Source of the DNA: Staphylococcus nepalensis
Lineage (GTDB): Bacteria; Bacillota; Bacilli; Staphylococcales; Staphylococcaceae
NCBI RefSeq assembly: GCF_014635045.1
Contig: NZ_BMCF01000003.1
Location: forward strand, 186,001-250,000
Direction of reading: 5' to 3'
DNA length: 64,000 nucleotides
Shown: piece by piece, positions 43,512 through 53,049 of the stretch
Numbering within the stretch: the first letter of the stretch is position 1
How the letters are laid out: the number at the start of each line of letters is the position of its first letter
Program-made: the position numbers and the translations under genes
The notes under the pieces: model-generated
Database searches by the model: none
What the model saw: the letters and a program-made list of their open reading frames with translations, nothing else
What the model was told of the DNA's origin: nothing

Positions 43512-43844
43512 GGGTGCTACCTCCTTAAAATGGTTTCTCGACTGTGCTCCTACGTTTACTGTATTTGATCTTATACTAAAGGATAACAAACACAACTCTG
43601 AGAAAAAAAGACATATCATATTAAAAAACCTTACAATCATGTAAGGTTTTTTACAAATATAAGTCAATGTTTTTCGAAAAATAATGTGTAAGCGTTTAAA
43701 AAGCTTTATGAGACTGGAAATTAAAGATGTCATCGTTTTGTAATGCTATTGATTTAATCTCTTATTAAGTAAAGTAAATATGACATTTATTTAAAATAAT
43801 GTTCACAATTATGATTATTATTTTCATAAAAATAAATAATGTGG
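43512..43844. other. Intergenic with a terminator-type hairpin at 43623-43651
   Basis: AAAAACCTTACA and TGTAAGGTTTTT form a perfect stem with a 4-nt loop, suited to termination in both directions. It lies between two minus-strand genes and would end the upstream lipoprotein transcript. No gene is seen. Confidence 0.65.
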
Positions 43845-44465
43845 TTATTTATCTACTGCGTCACTTTTTATGCCTTTTTCTTTAAGGAATTTTTTAATTT
43901 TTTCTTGTTGTTTACCATTTACATCTCCAGCGTATTCTGTCGATACATCTACAACGTTCAATTTGTTCTGGGGTTGATAATTCACTTCTTCAATTTGTTT
44001 ATCAGCATCTTTAATTGTGCTATTTAAAGCTGTGAAGTAAGTGATAATACGGTCAACATGGGTTTTATAACCTTTTGGTAAATGATTTTCTTTGACGAAT
44101 TTCTCGAAGCGTACATCATTTTTGATAGCGTTGTGAGACAAATCTGATAATCTTTTTGCTTGAGCATCTGTAATTTTAGTATCAGTACCCGTTTGTTTAT
44201 CTAGTTTATACTGTATTAAATATTTGTTGTCTATAATATCTGAGTTAACATCTAAATACTTTTTAATTGCTTTATTCATTTCCTCTTCACTAATGGCTTC
44301 ATCTGTTTTATTCGAACTAAAAATGTCATTTTCTGTTAATTTTTTGACATCGGTAGGTGCGTGTCTGTCACTGTGTTGTTGGTCATCATTCGAATCTTCG
44401 TTAGAACATGCGGCGAGTATAGCAGTTAGCATGAGTACTAACGATAAAAATATACTTTTTTTCAT
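43845..44465 (-). CDS. NDxxF-motif lipoprotein
   Basis: This 206-residue protein has a lipoprotein signal (MKKSIFLSLVLMLTAILAAC, Cys20) followed by an Asp/Asn-rich spacer and the string KLTENDIFSSN, the NDxxF motif of a staphylococcal lipoprotein family of unknown role. The remainder is helical and lysine-rich. The ATG at 44465 follows AAAGGAG by 11 nt; an upstream ATG at 44489 adds only eight residues and would overlap that site. Confidence 0.78.
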   Translation of the reverse strand: MKKSIFLSLVLMLTAILAACSNEDSNDDQQHSDRHAPTDVKKLTENDIFSSNKTDEAISEEEMNKAIKKYLDVNSDIIDNKYLIQYKLDKQTGTDTKITDAQAKRLSDLSHNAIKNDVRFEKFVKENHLPKGYKTHVDRIITYFTALNSTIKDADKQIEEVNYQPQNKLNVVDVSTEYAGDVNGKQQEKIKKFLKEKGIKSDAVDK

Positions 44466-44687
44466 AGAACGTACTACTCCTTTAATCATAGTCCTGTTTA
44501 TATCATAATCTATTTGTTCTTGAAATTATAACTTAAGGGTATCATCTCAAGCTACTGATTTATATAGACGAATGATACATAAACGCACAATCTTTTGAAC
44601 GAAATATAAAAGTGCAATCTGACTTAAACGATTTGTTATGGATGTTAAAACATCAAAACGGTACGATTTATTAACTGAAAACATAAA

Positions 44688-44712
44688 AAAGGAGAACCGA
44701 TTTGGTCCTCCT
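44688..44712 (-). terminator. Terminator of ahpCF
   Basis: GGAGGACC and GGTTCTCC pair around a 5-nt loop and are followed by T6 on the minus strand. Confidence 0.8.
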
Positions 44713-44748
44713 AGAAAGTTATCTATTGATTTTAATAGGGCATGTAAT

Positions 44749-46272
44749 TTAGTGACGAATAATATAATCAAATGCATTGAGTGCGGCATTTGCGCCAGCG
44801 CCCATTGAAATTATAATTTGTTTGTTACGATCGTCTGTTACGTCGCCTGCTGCGAATATGCCAGGAATACTTGTGGCGTTGGTACGATCAATTATAATTT
44901 CATTCGCTTGATTTAATTCGACATAATTATCAAGCCATTCTGTATTTGGTAGTAACCCGATTTGAACGAATATACCTTCCAATTCAACAGTATGGTCTTC
45001 GCCCGTTTCTTTGTCTTGGTATTTAAGACCAGTAACTGAATTTTCACCAAGCACTTCAGTAGTTTGAGCATTTTTAATAATTGTAACGTTTGGTAAAGAG
45101 CTCAAACGTTCTTGTAGTACGTCATCTGCTTTAAGGCTAGCGTTACGTTCAAATAGTGTTACGTGCTCTACAATACCTGCTAAGTCTATTGCAGCTTCAA
45201 CACCAGAGTTTCCGCCTCCTACGACAGCGACGTTTTTATTTTCGAATAAAGGACCGTCACAGTGCGGACAGAATGCAACGCCTTTATTGATAAGCGCTTC
45301 TTCACCAGGTACTTCTAGTTTCCGCCAACGTGCACCTGTAGCAATGATAACAGTTTTACTTTGTAATTTAGCGTCATTATCTAAAGTAACAACTATACCG
45401 TTATCTGTTTTTTCAATGTCGCTCGCTCTGACACCTGTCATCATATCAACATTATACTGTTTTACATGATCTTCAAGTGCAGATGAAAACTTAGGCCCGT
45501 CTGTTTCTTTAACAGTGACAAAGTTTTCAATTGTTGCAGTATCATTCACTTGCCCGCCGATGCGATCGGCAACAATACCAGTGCGTAATCCTTTACGAGC
45601 TGTGTAAATCGCAGCACTCCCACTTGCAGGGCCACCACCAACGATTAACACGTCATAAGGCGCTTTATCATTAAACTCTGATGGGTCTACTTTACTGCCT
45701 AATTCAGTTAATATATCTTGAACAGTCATACGGCCATTACCAAATTCTTCACCATTTAAATAGATAGCGGGCACTGCCATGATATCTTCAGATTCATCTC
45801 TAAAGATTGCCCCATCAACCATAGTGTGAGTGATATTAGGATTTAATAAGCTCATTAAATTTAAAGTCTGAACAACATCAGGGCATTTTTGACATGTTAA
45901 ACTGATATACGTTTCAAAATTAAGCGGGCGGTCTAAAGCTTTAATTTGATCTATGACAGATTGTTCTTCTTTAGGCGCACGACCACTTACTTGTAATAAA
46001 GCTAATACAAGAGAATTAAACTCATGACCCATAGGTAAACCAGCAAATGTTACACCTGTGTCTTCATCAGGTCTATTAACAGTAAAGCTTGGCGTACGTT
46101 TTAGGTCTTTTGCTTCAATTGTTATGTTTGAAGACGCTGCAGCTACTTCGTCTAGCAATTCTTTTAATTCTTTAGATTTATCATCTGAACCAAGACTTGC
46201 ACTTAGTACAACGTCACCTTCCATCAATTGAAGTAATTGTTGCAATTGTGATTTTAGCTGATCATTAAGCAT
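44749..46272 (-). CDS. ahpF: Alkyl hydroperoxide reductase subunit F
   Basis: This 507-residue flavoprotein reduces AhpC with NADH. The N-terminal double thioredoxin-like domain carries CQKCPD; the C-terminal half is thioredoxin-reductase-like with FAD site DVLIVGGGPASGSAAIYTARKG, redox pair CPHCDGP and NADH site VAVVGGGNSGVEAAIDLA. It is 16 bp downstream of ahpC in one operon. Length and motifs are standard. Confidence 0.96.
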   Translation of the reverse strand: MLNDQLKSQLQQLLQLMEGDVVLSASLGSDDKSKELKELLDEVAAASSNITIEAKDLKRTPSFTVNRPDEDTGVTFAGLPMGHEFNSLVLALLQVSGRAPKEEQSVIDQIKALDRPLNFETYISLTCQKCPDVVQTLNLMSLLNPNITHTMVDGAIFRDESEDIMAVPAIYLNGEEFGNGRMTVQDILTELGSKVDPSEFNDKAPYDVLIVGGGPASGSAAIYTARKGLRTGIVADRIGGQVNDTATIENFVTVKETDGPKFSSALEDHVKQYNVDMMTGVRASDIEKTDNGIVVTLDNDAKLQSKTVIIATGARWRKLEVPGEEALINKGVAFCPHCDGPLFENKNVAVVGGGNSGVEAAIDLAGIVEHVTLFERNASLKADDVLQERLSSLPNVTIIKNAQTTEVLGENSVTGLKYQDKETGEDHTVELEGIFVQIGLLPNTEWLDNYVELNQANEIIIDRTNATSIPGIFAAGDVTDDRNKQIIISMGAGANAALNAFDYIIRH

Positions 46273-46288
46273 TCAAATCAATGCCTCC

Positions 46289-46858
46289 TTAGATTTTACC
46301 TACTAAGTCAAGACCAGGTTGTAATGTTTCTGAACCTTCTTCCCATTTTGCTGGGCATACTTCACCTGGGTGTTGACGTACATATTGTGCTGCTTTAATT
46401 TTGTGTACTAATGTACTTGCATCACGGCCAATGCCGTCTGCATTAATTTCAGCTGCTTGAACAACACCATCAGGGTCTACGATGAATGTACCACGTTGAG
46501 CTAAGCCAAGTTCTTCATCTAATACTTCAAAGTTACGAGTGATTGTTTGTGAAGGGTCACCAATCATTGTATATTGAATTTTATTAATCGCTTCAGAATG
46601 ATCGTGCCAAGCTTTGTGTACAAAGTGAGTATCAGTTGATACTGAATATACATTGACACCTAGTTCTTGTAACTTGTCATATTGTCCTTGTAAATCTTCT
46701 AATTCAGTCGGGCATACGAATGAGAAGTCTGCTGGGTAGAAGCAAACGATATTCCAAGCACCTTTTAAGTTTTCATCTGAAACTTCGAAAAACTCATCTT
46801 TCTTTGGATCATAAGCGTTAGCTGTGAATGGTAAAATTTCTTTGTTGATTAAAGACAT
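46289..46858 (-). CDS. ahpC: Alkyl hydroperoxide reductase subunit C (2-Cys peroxiredoxin)
   Basis: This 189-residue peroxiredoxin has the peroxidatic Cys49 in FVCPTE and the resolving Cys168 in EVCPAKW, plus the conserved Thr of PTE. It reduces peroxides and peroxynitrite, being recycled by AhpF. The ATG at 46858 follows AGGAGGATG by 7 nt. A PerR box lies about 75 bp upstream, matching known peroxide control in staphylococci. Confidence 0.97.
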   Translation of the reverse strand: MSLINKEILPFTANAYDPKKDEFFEVSDENLKGAWNIVCFYPADFSFVCPTELEDLQGQYDKLQELGVNVYSVSTDTHFVHKAWHDHSEAINKIQYTMIGDPSQTITRNFEVLDEELGLAQRGTFIVDPDGVVQAAEINADGIGRDASTLVHKIKAAQYVRQHPGEVCPAKWEEGSETLQPGLDLVGKI

Positions 46859-46931
46859 GTAAAACATCCTCCTATTTAATAACTTATTGTTAATGTAAAA
46901 TATTATTGATTAGATTATTATTATTTCTTAA

Positions 46932-46946
46932 TTATAATAATTCTAA
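46932..46946 (-). promoter_or_regulatory. PerR box of ahpCF
   Basis: TTATAATAATTCTAA differs from the PerR consensus at one position. The rest of 46859-47222 shows no gene. Confidence 0.7.
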
Positions 46947-47123
46947 TCTTTCATTTTCTATTATTGCATGTAGTACGTATTTCGTCAACAATAGAGGGCT
47001 TGAATCATAATAGATTTAAAGCGTGCGCGCTATTTGCGTTGACAGACAATTTGAGTCATGCTTACACATACAAAAATGAAAGCATATACATTGTTTATAT
47101 AGTCTTTCATAAAATATAAATAA

Positions 47124-47165
47124 CCTTTCAATTCTCAACTAAACATATGAAATTGAGAAGAAAGG
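47124..47165 (-). terminator. Terminator of the LytTR/ABC operon
   Basis: CCTTTCAATTCTCAA and TTGAGAAGAAAGG pair with one bulge around an AT loop. It lies about 60 bp beyond the permease stop on the minus strand. Confidence 0.65.
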
Positions 47166-47222
47166 CTATAGAATATTGATATAATGCGTTTGAAGTAAAT
47201 TATAACGAATTTGTGAACATTC

Positions 47223-47933
47223 TTAACGCTTTCGGAACTTGTAATCATAAACGAATGTTAAAGTAATGATACTTACAATTAACCAAATCATTAAATAAAT
47301 TAAATTTAACGTTGCGTGATTTGTTTCTAACTCTAAAACGAGTCCGAAAGGTAACCAGTTTAATACTTTTTCAAAGAAACCTAAATCTAAGACATCCTTC
47401 ATCATTTCAAATAAAGGTATCATACCAAATATAAAGAAGGGTAGCATTGTATACGTTGTAGCTGCTCCGGTACTGTTAGATAAAAGGCCTAATGTTAAGC
47501 CTAATATAAGATAGAAAAACAACATGATCACAAGTCCGATATAAGTTTGAAAACCAAAATGAATAGAACTACCAAGAATTAGGAGACTTAAGATAGTTGT
47601 AATGATAGTAAGTATTGTCATTATAATGGCTTTTGATAATAATATCTCAACTTTTGATGCGGGCGTTTCAATTAATCCTTTTAAAGTGCCTTTTTCATTT
47701 TCTTCAGCAAACATCGTGATGATTGTCGCAGTTGCCACCATCACAAACGCCATATTAACCACAATAAATTGCATTAGGATTGTGGCTGAAGTAGCGTTGC
47801 CTATTTCAGACATTATAAAACTGTAGAAAAAGCTAACAAACAATATAATGATTGGCATAAATATAATAGATGGGTTACGTATGGCTTCTTTTAGATCTTT
47901 TTCTAATAGGGCAGATAAACGTGTGGTATTCAT
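47223..47933 (-). CDS. ABC-2 type permease
   Basis: This 236-residue protein has six hydrophobic helices and the ABC-2 coupling string AEENEKGTLKGLIETPASKVEILLSKAI between helices 2 and 3 (the motif seen in NatB/DrrB-like permeases). It starts 1 bp after the ATPase stop. With the ATPase it would make a small exporter of unknown substrate, controlled by the LytTR protein upstream. Confidence 0.82.
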   Translation of the reverse strand: MNTTRLSALLEKDLKEAIRNPSIIFMPIIILFVSFFYSFIMSEIGNATSATILMQFIVVNMAFVMVATATIITMFAEENEKGTLKGLIETPASKVEILLSKAIIMTILTIITTILSLLILGSSIHFGFQTYIGLVIMLFFYLILGLTLGLLSNSTGAATTYTMLPFFIFGMIPLFEMMKDVLDLGFFEKVLNWLPFGLVLELETNHATLNLIYLMIWLIVSIITLTFVYDYKFRKR

Positions 47934-47934
47934 A

Positions 47935-48783
47935 TTAAACGAGCTCCTTTCCTGTGATTTTTAAGAATACATCACCTAATGTAGGTAAATCAGAGGAAAT
48001 ATATTTTAAATCATTAGCTTCTAACATATCTGAAATATATTGGGCTGATTCACTAGTCATGGGTAAAGTCTTGGACCGATTGTTTTTGTGCATCACTTTA
48101 ATCGTATGGTTCGAATGATTAAATCTAAAGTTATCAGGTGTATCGATTTCTTTTAGTATGCCAGATTCAATAAATGCGACGCGATGGCATAGGTCGTTAG
48201 CTTCTTGCATATTATGCGTCGTTAAAAATATCGTTGTACCTCGTTCGTTGAGCGCTTTAAGCCCTTTGTGTATGTGTTGAATCGTTAAGGGATCTAATGA
48301 AGCAGTAGGTTCATCCAAAAACAGTAATTCTGGTTCGTGTATCAATGCTTTTGCTAATAAAACGCGCTGCTTCATACCGGCTGATAAATGTTTAACCAAT
48401 GTTTTTTTATCTTGAGTTAAACCAATAAAATTTAAAGTGTCATCTATTTTTTGTAACGGCACATCATTTAATTTCGCAAATAATTTCAAATTATCTGCAA
48501 TGCTTTGTCTTTCGTAAGCAGTACTGTGGTCAGATAGTATACCTATTTGATCTATAAATCCATTAGAACCAATGTTTTCATTACGATAACCTAACACCGT
48601 TAGACTACCCTTAGACTGACAGTAGGAACCAGTTAGCATTTTAATTGTCGTCGTTTTTCCAGAGCCGCTTGGGCCAAGAAAACCGAAAATTTCTCCTTTT
48701 TTTACGGTGAAACTCATGTTTTGAACAGCATCTTTATTTTTAAAAGACTTCGTTACATTTTCCATTTCAATTACATTATCCAT
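47935..48783 (-). CDS. ABC transporter ATP-binding protein (drug/antibiotic-export type)
   Basis: This 282-residue ATPase has Walker A GPSGSGKT, signature LSAGMKQR, Walker B LLFLDEPTASLD and H-loop LTTHNMQEA. The C-terminal 70 residues carry a DRA-type regulatory tail. The ATG at 48783 has AAAGGAGG 8 nt ahead. It lies 96 bp downstream of the LytTR-type gene and directly before the permease, one operon. Confidence 0.88.
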   Translation of the reverse strand: MDNVIEMENVTKSFKNKDAVQNMSFTVKKGEIFGFLGPSGSGKTTTIKMLTGSYCQSKGSLTVLGYRNENIGSNGFIDQIGILSDHSTAYERQSIADNLKLFAKLNDVPLQKIDDTLNFIGLTQDKKTLVKHLSAGMKQRVLLAKALIHEPELLFLDEPTASLDPLTIQHIHKGLKALNERGTTIFLTTHNMQEANDLCHRVAFIESGILKEIDTPDNFRFNHSNHTIKVMHKNNRSKTLPMTSESAQYISDMLEANDLKYISSDLPTLGDVFLKITGKELV

Positions 48784-48879
48784 GAAAAAACCTCCTTTTG
48801 AAATCAACAACAGTTTATCGTTTACAGGAGCGCTGTACAGTCAAAAGAAGGTGAATTGTATCTATATCACAGTGAAATG

Positions 48880-49818
48880 TTACTCATAAATATTGAAAAA
48901 TTGTTCAATATCTTTAGCTTTTTGTCTTGATAAAGGTATTAGTGTATCTTTGGAAGTATTAAGTCGAATAGAGTAACTATTTTTAGACCATGAAATAATT
49001 TCACTAATTTTTTGTAAATTAATAATATACGAACGGTGGCATCGATAGAAACCATAAGGAGTGATAAGCGTTTCTATATTTTGTAATGTCGTGTCATGAA
49101 TATATTGTTCATCGCCCACATGAATGACTACTTTGCCATCTTGGCCTTCTAAATAATCAATATCTATAGGGTCAAGGAACATTGTTTTTTCATTTGTCTT
49201 CACTGTTAGTCTTCTGATCGGCTGACGACTTAAGTGTGTTTGATTTTCGGCAATAGATGATGCATACTTTTCAGAATTGTCGTTGGAAAGCGCTATGGGT
49301 TTGAATGAATTTTTGTTAAAACGATAGCAATATTCACTAATTAGAAGCGCTTCTTCAGTGTGATTTGTTAATGAAATAATGGTATTAGATGTACTTAACT
49401 CATTAAGTAAATTAATAATCGTATATTTTGTTTCAATTGTGACGTTTTGTAGGGGTTCTTTTATAATAAATTTTGATTCTGGCACTATCACAAGCTTAGC
49501 GATATGTAATAGCTTAAGTTCAGAATTAGAAAGTTTTTTAATTCGTTTTTGACTAAATATTGCGAGATTGCATTTGTGTATGATGGTTTCGCTAGCGAGA
49601 CTGGAGCTATACCATTTGCACCAAAATTTAATGATTTCTTTGACTTTCATACGTTCTGGGAGTGGCTCGTCAAGCGTGTAAGTCTTAAAATGCGCGTAAT
49701 TATGATTTAAGTTGATAATAGAATATTGAAGTTCGTTTTCTGTCACTATCGTAGCTAGGTGATGTTTGAGTTCAACTTCTTTATCAGCATATATAAACAA
49801 TTTTACGTTATCAACCAT
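48880..49818 (-). CDS. LytTR regulator fused to a degenerate ABC-ATPase-like domain
   Basis: The C-terminal part (about residues 215-312) is a LytTR DNA-binding domain (IDIDYLEGQDGKVVIHVGDEQYIHDTTLQNIETLITPYGFYRCHRSYIIN). The first 200 residues follow an ABC-ATPase C-half: ERMKVKEIIKFWCKWYSSS, then LSNSELKLLHIAKLVIVPESKFIIKEPLQNVTIETKYTIINLLNEL, in the place of signature, Walker B (here KEP for DEP) and D-loop, then TIISLTNHTEEALLISEYCYRF in the place of the H-loop. No Walker A exists, so it cannot hydrolyse ATP. I chose the ATG at 49818 (GAGGTG 6 nt ahead). Confidence 0.75.
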   Translation of the reverse strand: MVDNVKLFIYADKEVELKHHLATIVTENELQYSIINLNHNYAHFKTYTLDEPLPERMKVKEIIKFWCKWYSSSLASETIIHKCNLAIFSQKRIKKLSNSELKLLHIAKLVIVPESKFIIKEPLQNVTIETKYTIINLLNELSTSNTIISLTNHTEEALLISEYCYRFNKNSFKPIALSNDNSEKYASSIAENQTHLSRQPIRRLTVKTNEKTMFLDPIDIDYLEGQDGKVVIHVGDEQYIHDTTLQNIETLITPYGFYRCHRSYIINLQKISEIISWSKNSYSIRLNTSKDTLIPLSRQKAKDIEQFFNIYE

Positions 49819-49896
49819 AACTGACACCTCATTTAGTATATTTGTAACATAGTATAACAATCTTATACCGCTGTGTGTGTTCATTTCTAAAAGAAA

Positions 49897-49943
49897 ATAA
49901 GAGAGAAATAACAAAAATGCGCTTTGTTACTTCTCTCTTATAT
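49897..49943. terminator. Strong hairpin between the LytTR gene and the broken Xre gene
   Basis: ATAAGAGAGAA and TTCTCTCTTAT with an inner TAACAAA/TTTGTTA form a stem of about 18 bp. It may end the upstream Xre transcript. Confidence 0.7.
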
Positions 49944-50066
49944 TGAGGTAGTTTAATCTATAGCGGAGGTGTTTGCTGCATGTATGATTTATAAATCTCC
50001 GTTTAACCAAAAGCGCATGATGTTTTATCTAATGTGTTGGAAACGAACTGTATGAGATTAGACAAA

Positions 50067-50417
50067 TTAATGAAATGTTTGTAGCATCCACCAAATTGTA
50101 ACAACGACAGGAAAGAAGAGCCACCAGTAATTAGACAGAAATTCCCAACCATCCATAGGATGGTGATTTTGGTTTGAAACAGGTTGTTGGTAGGTTTCGA
50201 TAGTAGTTTCCTTAAAGTTTTTATCACCTTTAATTAGTTCATCTAGAGAAACATCGAATAAATCACTCATTTTAATGAACATATCAATACTAGGGTAGAC
50301 TTTATTTAACTCTCATTTAAAAATACTTTGATGTGAAATGTTTAGTATTTCAGCTAGTTCGTCTTGCGACCCATTTTTGAGTTCGCGTTGTTCTTTGATG
50401 CTTGAACCAATTTCCAT
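50067..50417 (-). pseudogene. Membrane-bound Xre regulator with a nonsense TGA
   Basis: The gene starts MEIGSSIKEQRELKNGSQDELAEILNISHQSIFK, then has TGA (50323-50325), then ELNKVYPSIDMFIKMSDLFDVSLDELIKGDKNF and a hydrophobic tail (FLSNYWWLFFPVVVTIWWML). The Xre family has Trp here (SxSKWExGKxxP), so TGG has become TGA. Everything else is intact, with GGCGTGG upstream. It is probably a recent loss, or an unusual readthrough case. It is counted broken. Confidence 0.8.
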
Positions 50418-50721
50418 ATTAACCACGCCTTGTATTCAAAAATAAAGTAATGTGAGTATAAGGTCACGCGCCTAATTATTTTCTACAAGGCAACTTGAGG
50501 TTGCGCTATTGCGCCTTTAGGATTTTTGAAACGTATGCGGGTAAAGCATCATCCATCTATGTCGCCGCAAGCTATAATTAATCTAATATCTACTTACACA
50601 ATATTTTAATGGATAAAAGAAACGGAGGCGAGAAAAAATTAAAAGTAACAATTTAATTTCTTAACTCGCCTCCATTAGGAAGGTGACTAACCTGTATATA
50701 GTTTGCTAGTGATTAAAAAGA
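50418..50721. other. Intergenic with a catalase terminator-type hairpin (50624-50673)
   Basis: GGAGGCGAG pairs with CTCGCCTCC around a long AT loop and belongs to the dispersed hairpin family. No gene is supported. Confidence 0.6.
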
Positions 50722-52713
50722 TTATCTGTCCCAATATCTTTTGCGTTCAAATGCTTGCACAATTGTTTGAGGGTCATCTGAAACAAAGACACCAGGAGCT
50801 TCTAAATTTAACTTAGCACCTGCTAAGCCTTGAGAAGCTGCTTGGTTCACCACTAATGGTTTATTGTGCTTATACGTGAGTTCTGCGAATTCTTCAACAG
50901 GTGGAAGAATGTCGCTGCCATCTGATAAAACGATTAAACTATCAAATAGTGTTGGATGAGCAGTATCAAATGTTTCCGTGATACCGAACTCTTCTGAAAT
51001 ATCTTTAGGGTGCTGTCCAACGAACGCATAATTCAATTTGTTTTCTGTAAATGTTTTAGCGTAAGATTTCAATGTATCCGCACTGATATCGCCATTTACT
51101 GCTACTGCTACAGAGTGACCAGCTAATGGAATATCTAGTGCTTCCATTGATAATTTGCTATCTTTTTCGTCTGAATTTACTTCTTCATTTACTTCAGGTA
51201 CTTCGACACCTACATTTTTAGCTACACGCTCAGCTAAAGTGCGGTCTACCTTATTTAATTGGTTAACTGCATTTTGCTTAACCATAATAGAATCACACAT
51301 GCCTATTTCAAATGAGAAACCATCTACAGTATGGTCAAATTCAGGTTGCGTTAAACTATTTAAATAAAGTTTAGCTTGGCTATAATAATCTTTGAAACTT
51401 TCGCTACGTTTTTGGATTTTACGGCCTTCGACTTTTTCTTGGTAGTGTTCATAGCCGCCTTCTTCTTTAGGTGTTGTATGAGGATCATTGTTGTTAAGTG
51501 CGTTTTTATGGTAAGCTACTTGTCCTTTGTTCACGTTCATTTGATGCATGGCATCTCTTTGGTTATTGTGTACCTCGTTAACAGGACGGTTGATTGGTAT
51601 TTGGTTGAAGTTTGGACCACCTAATCTAGTGATTTGCGTATCTGTATACGAGAATAAACGTCCCTGTAATAATGGGTCATTAGAGAAATCGATACCTGGT
51701 ACAATATGACCAGGATGGAAAGCCGCTTGTTCAGTTTCGTCAAAAACGTTAGTAACATTTCGATTTAATGTCATTTTACCAACTCTTTGAACTGGGACCT
51801 GATCTTCAGGCCAAATTTTAGTTGGATCTAAAATATCAAAATCAAAATCGAATTCTTGTTCAGGACGTATAATTTGGAGACCTAATTCCCATTCAGGGTA
51901 ATCGCCTTTTTCAATGGATTCATACAAATCTTTACGATGGAAGTCTACGTCCTTACCATGTAACATTTGAGCTTCGTCCCATACTAAACCTTCTAAACCT
52001 TGAAGCGGCTTCCAATGGAATTTAACGAAATACGAGCCGCCTTCACTGTTCACTAGACGGAAAGTGTGAATACCAAAACCTTCAATCTGTCTGAAGCTCT
52101 TAGGTATACCACGATCACTCATTGCCCACACAGTTGTATGTGTTGATTCAGGATTTTGGGCAAAGAAGTCATAAAATGTATCGTGCGCTGTACCACCTTG
52201 AGGCATTTCATTGTGTGGTTCTGGCTTAACTGCATGAATTAAATCTGGGAATTTGATTGCGTCTTGGATAAAGAATACTGGGATGTCATTTCCTACTAAA
52301 TCAAAAATGCCTTCATCTGTGTAGAATTTTGTGGCAAAACCACGTACGTCTCTGACTGTATCTGGAGAACCTTTAGAGCCTTGAACGGTTGAAAATCTAA
52401 CAAACACTGGCGTTGTTTTTTCGGGGTGTGTTAAAAAGTCTGCAGAAGTGTATTCTGATAAATCTTTATATACTTGGAATTCACCGTGAGCTCCAAAACC
52501 GCGTGCATGAACGACGCGTTCTGGGATACGTTCATGGTCGAAATGCATGATTTTTTCTCTGAAATGGAAATCTTCTAATAAGCTGGGGCCACGTTCTCCT
52601 ACTGTTAAGGTATTTTCATCTTCGCTTATTTTGACACCATTATTCGTCGTCATTGCTTTTTCGTCATTGTCTTTTTCTACATTTTTTAATTGATCTTGTT
52701 TTTTGTTACTCAA
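50722..52713 (-). CDS. Large-subunit (clade II) monofunctional catalase
   Basis: This 663-residue haem catalase splits hydrogen peroxide. The catalytic His69 is in VVHARGFGAHGEF, the Asn in DLVGNDIPVFF, and the haem-proximal Tyr in RLFSYTDTQITRLG. Residues about 520-663 form the extra flavodoxin/GATase1-like domain (MEALDIPLAGHSVAVAVNGDISADTLKSYAKTF, ALVVNQAASQGLAGAKL-like region) that marks clade II enzymes such as HPII/KatE. S. aureus KatA (505 residues) lacks this domain; S. xylosus-group species carry extra catalases. The start is TTG with AAGGGGGGAAT. Confidence 0.9.
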   Translation of the reverse strand: MSNKKQDQLKNVEKDNDEKAMTTNNGVKISEDENTLTVGERGPSLLEDFHFREKIMHFDHERIPERVVHARGFGAHGEFQVYKDLSEYTSADFLTHPEKTTPVFVRFSTVQGSKGSPDTVRDVRGFATKFYTDEGIFDLVGNDIPVFFIQDAIKFPDLIHAVKPEPHNEMPQGGTAHDTFYDFFAQNPESTHTTVWAMSDRGIPKSFRQIEGFGIHTFRLVNSEGGSYFVKFHWKPLQGLEGLVWDEAQMLHGKDVDFHRKDLYESIEKGDYPEWELGLQIIRPEQEFDFDFDILDPTKIWPEDQVPVQRVGKMTLNRNVTNVFDETEQAAFHPGHIVPGIDFSNDPLLQGRLFSYTDTQITRLGGPNFNQIPINRPVNEVHNNQRDAMHQMNVNKGQVAYHKNALNNNDPHTTPKEEGGYEHYQEKVEGRKIQKRSESFKDYYSQAKLYLNSLTQPEFDHTVDGFSFEIGMCDSIMVKQNAVNQLNKVDRTLAERVAKNVGVEVPEVNEEVNSDEKDSKLSMEALDIPLAGHSVAVAVNGDISADTLKSYAKTFTENKLNYAFVGQHPKDISEEFGITETFDTAHPTLFDSLIVLSDGSDILPPVEEFAELTYKHNKPLVVNQAASQGLAGAKLNLEAPGVFVSDDPQTIVQAFERKRYWDR

Positions 52714-53049
52714 AATAATTCCCCCCTTACATTATGACTTCCACGTTAATGGGTTTAGAAAACATTTTAGTTGTAAATGATTGATTATATAATGAAGTTT
52801 TCATCAATATGATTTGAACATGTATAAAAAGCATTGTCACGCAAAGGAAAGCAGGTCGAAATTAATTTTTAACTATTATGTCATGCGTTTCAAAAATTCA
52901 TTTACAAATATAGCACTAATTTAATTTATATCAGTATTCAATTATTTTGAAATAATAAAAAATGGGTAAACAGATAATGAGCAATTAAATACAAGCTTTG
53001 TTATCATTTAAATACTATAAACATTTACATAAAGAGGAGCGGATATGAC
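52714..53049. other. Divergent promoter region catalase/nfrA, no box resolved
   Basis: AT-rich with no gene. I looked for PerR and SigB signals and found only weak partial matches. Confidence 0.35.

Noticed and set aside
52740-52860. PerR or SigB control of the catalase
   Set aside because: Only partial matches are visible; none has the arms and spacing needed.
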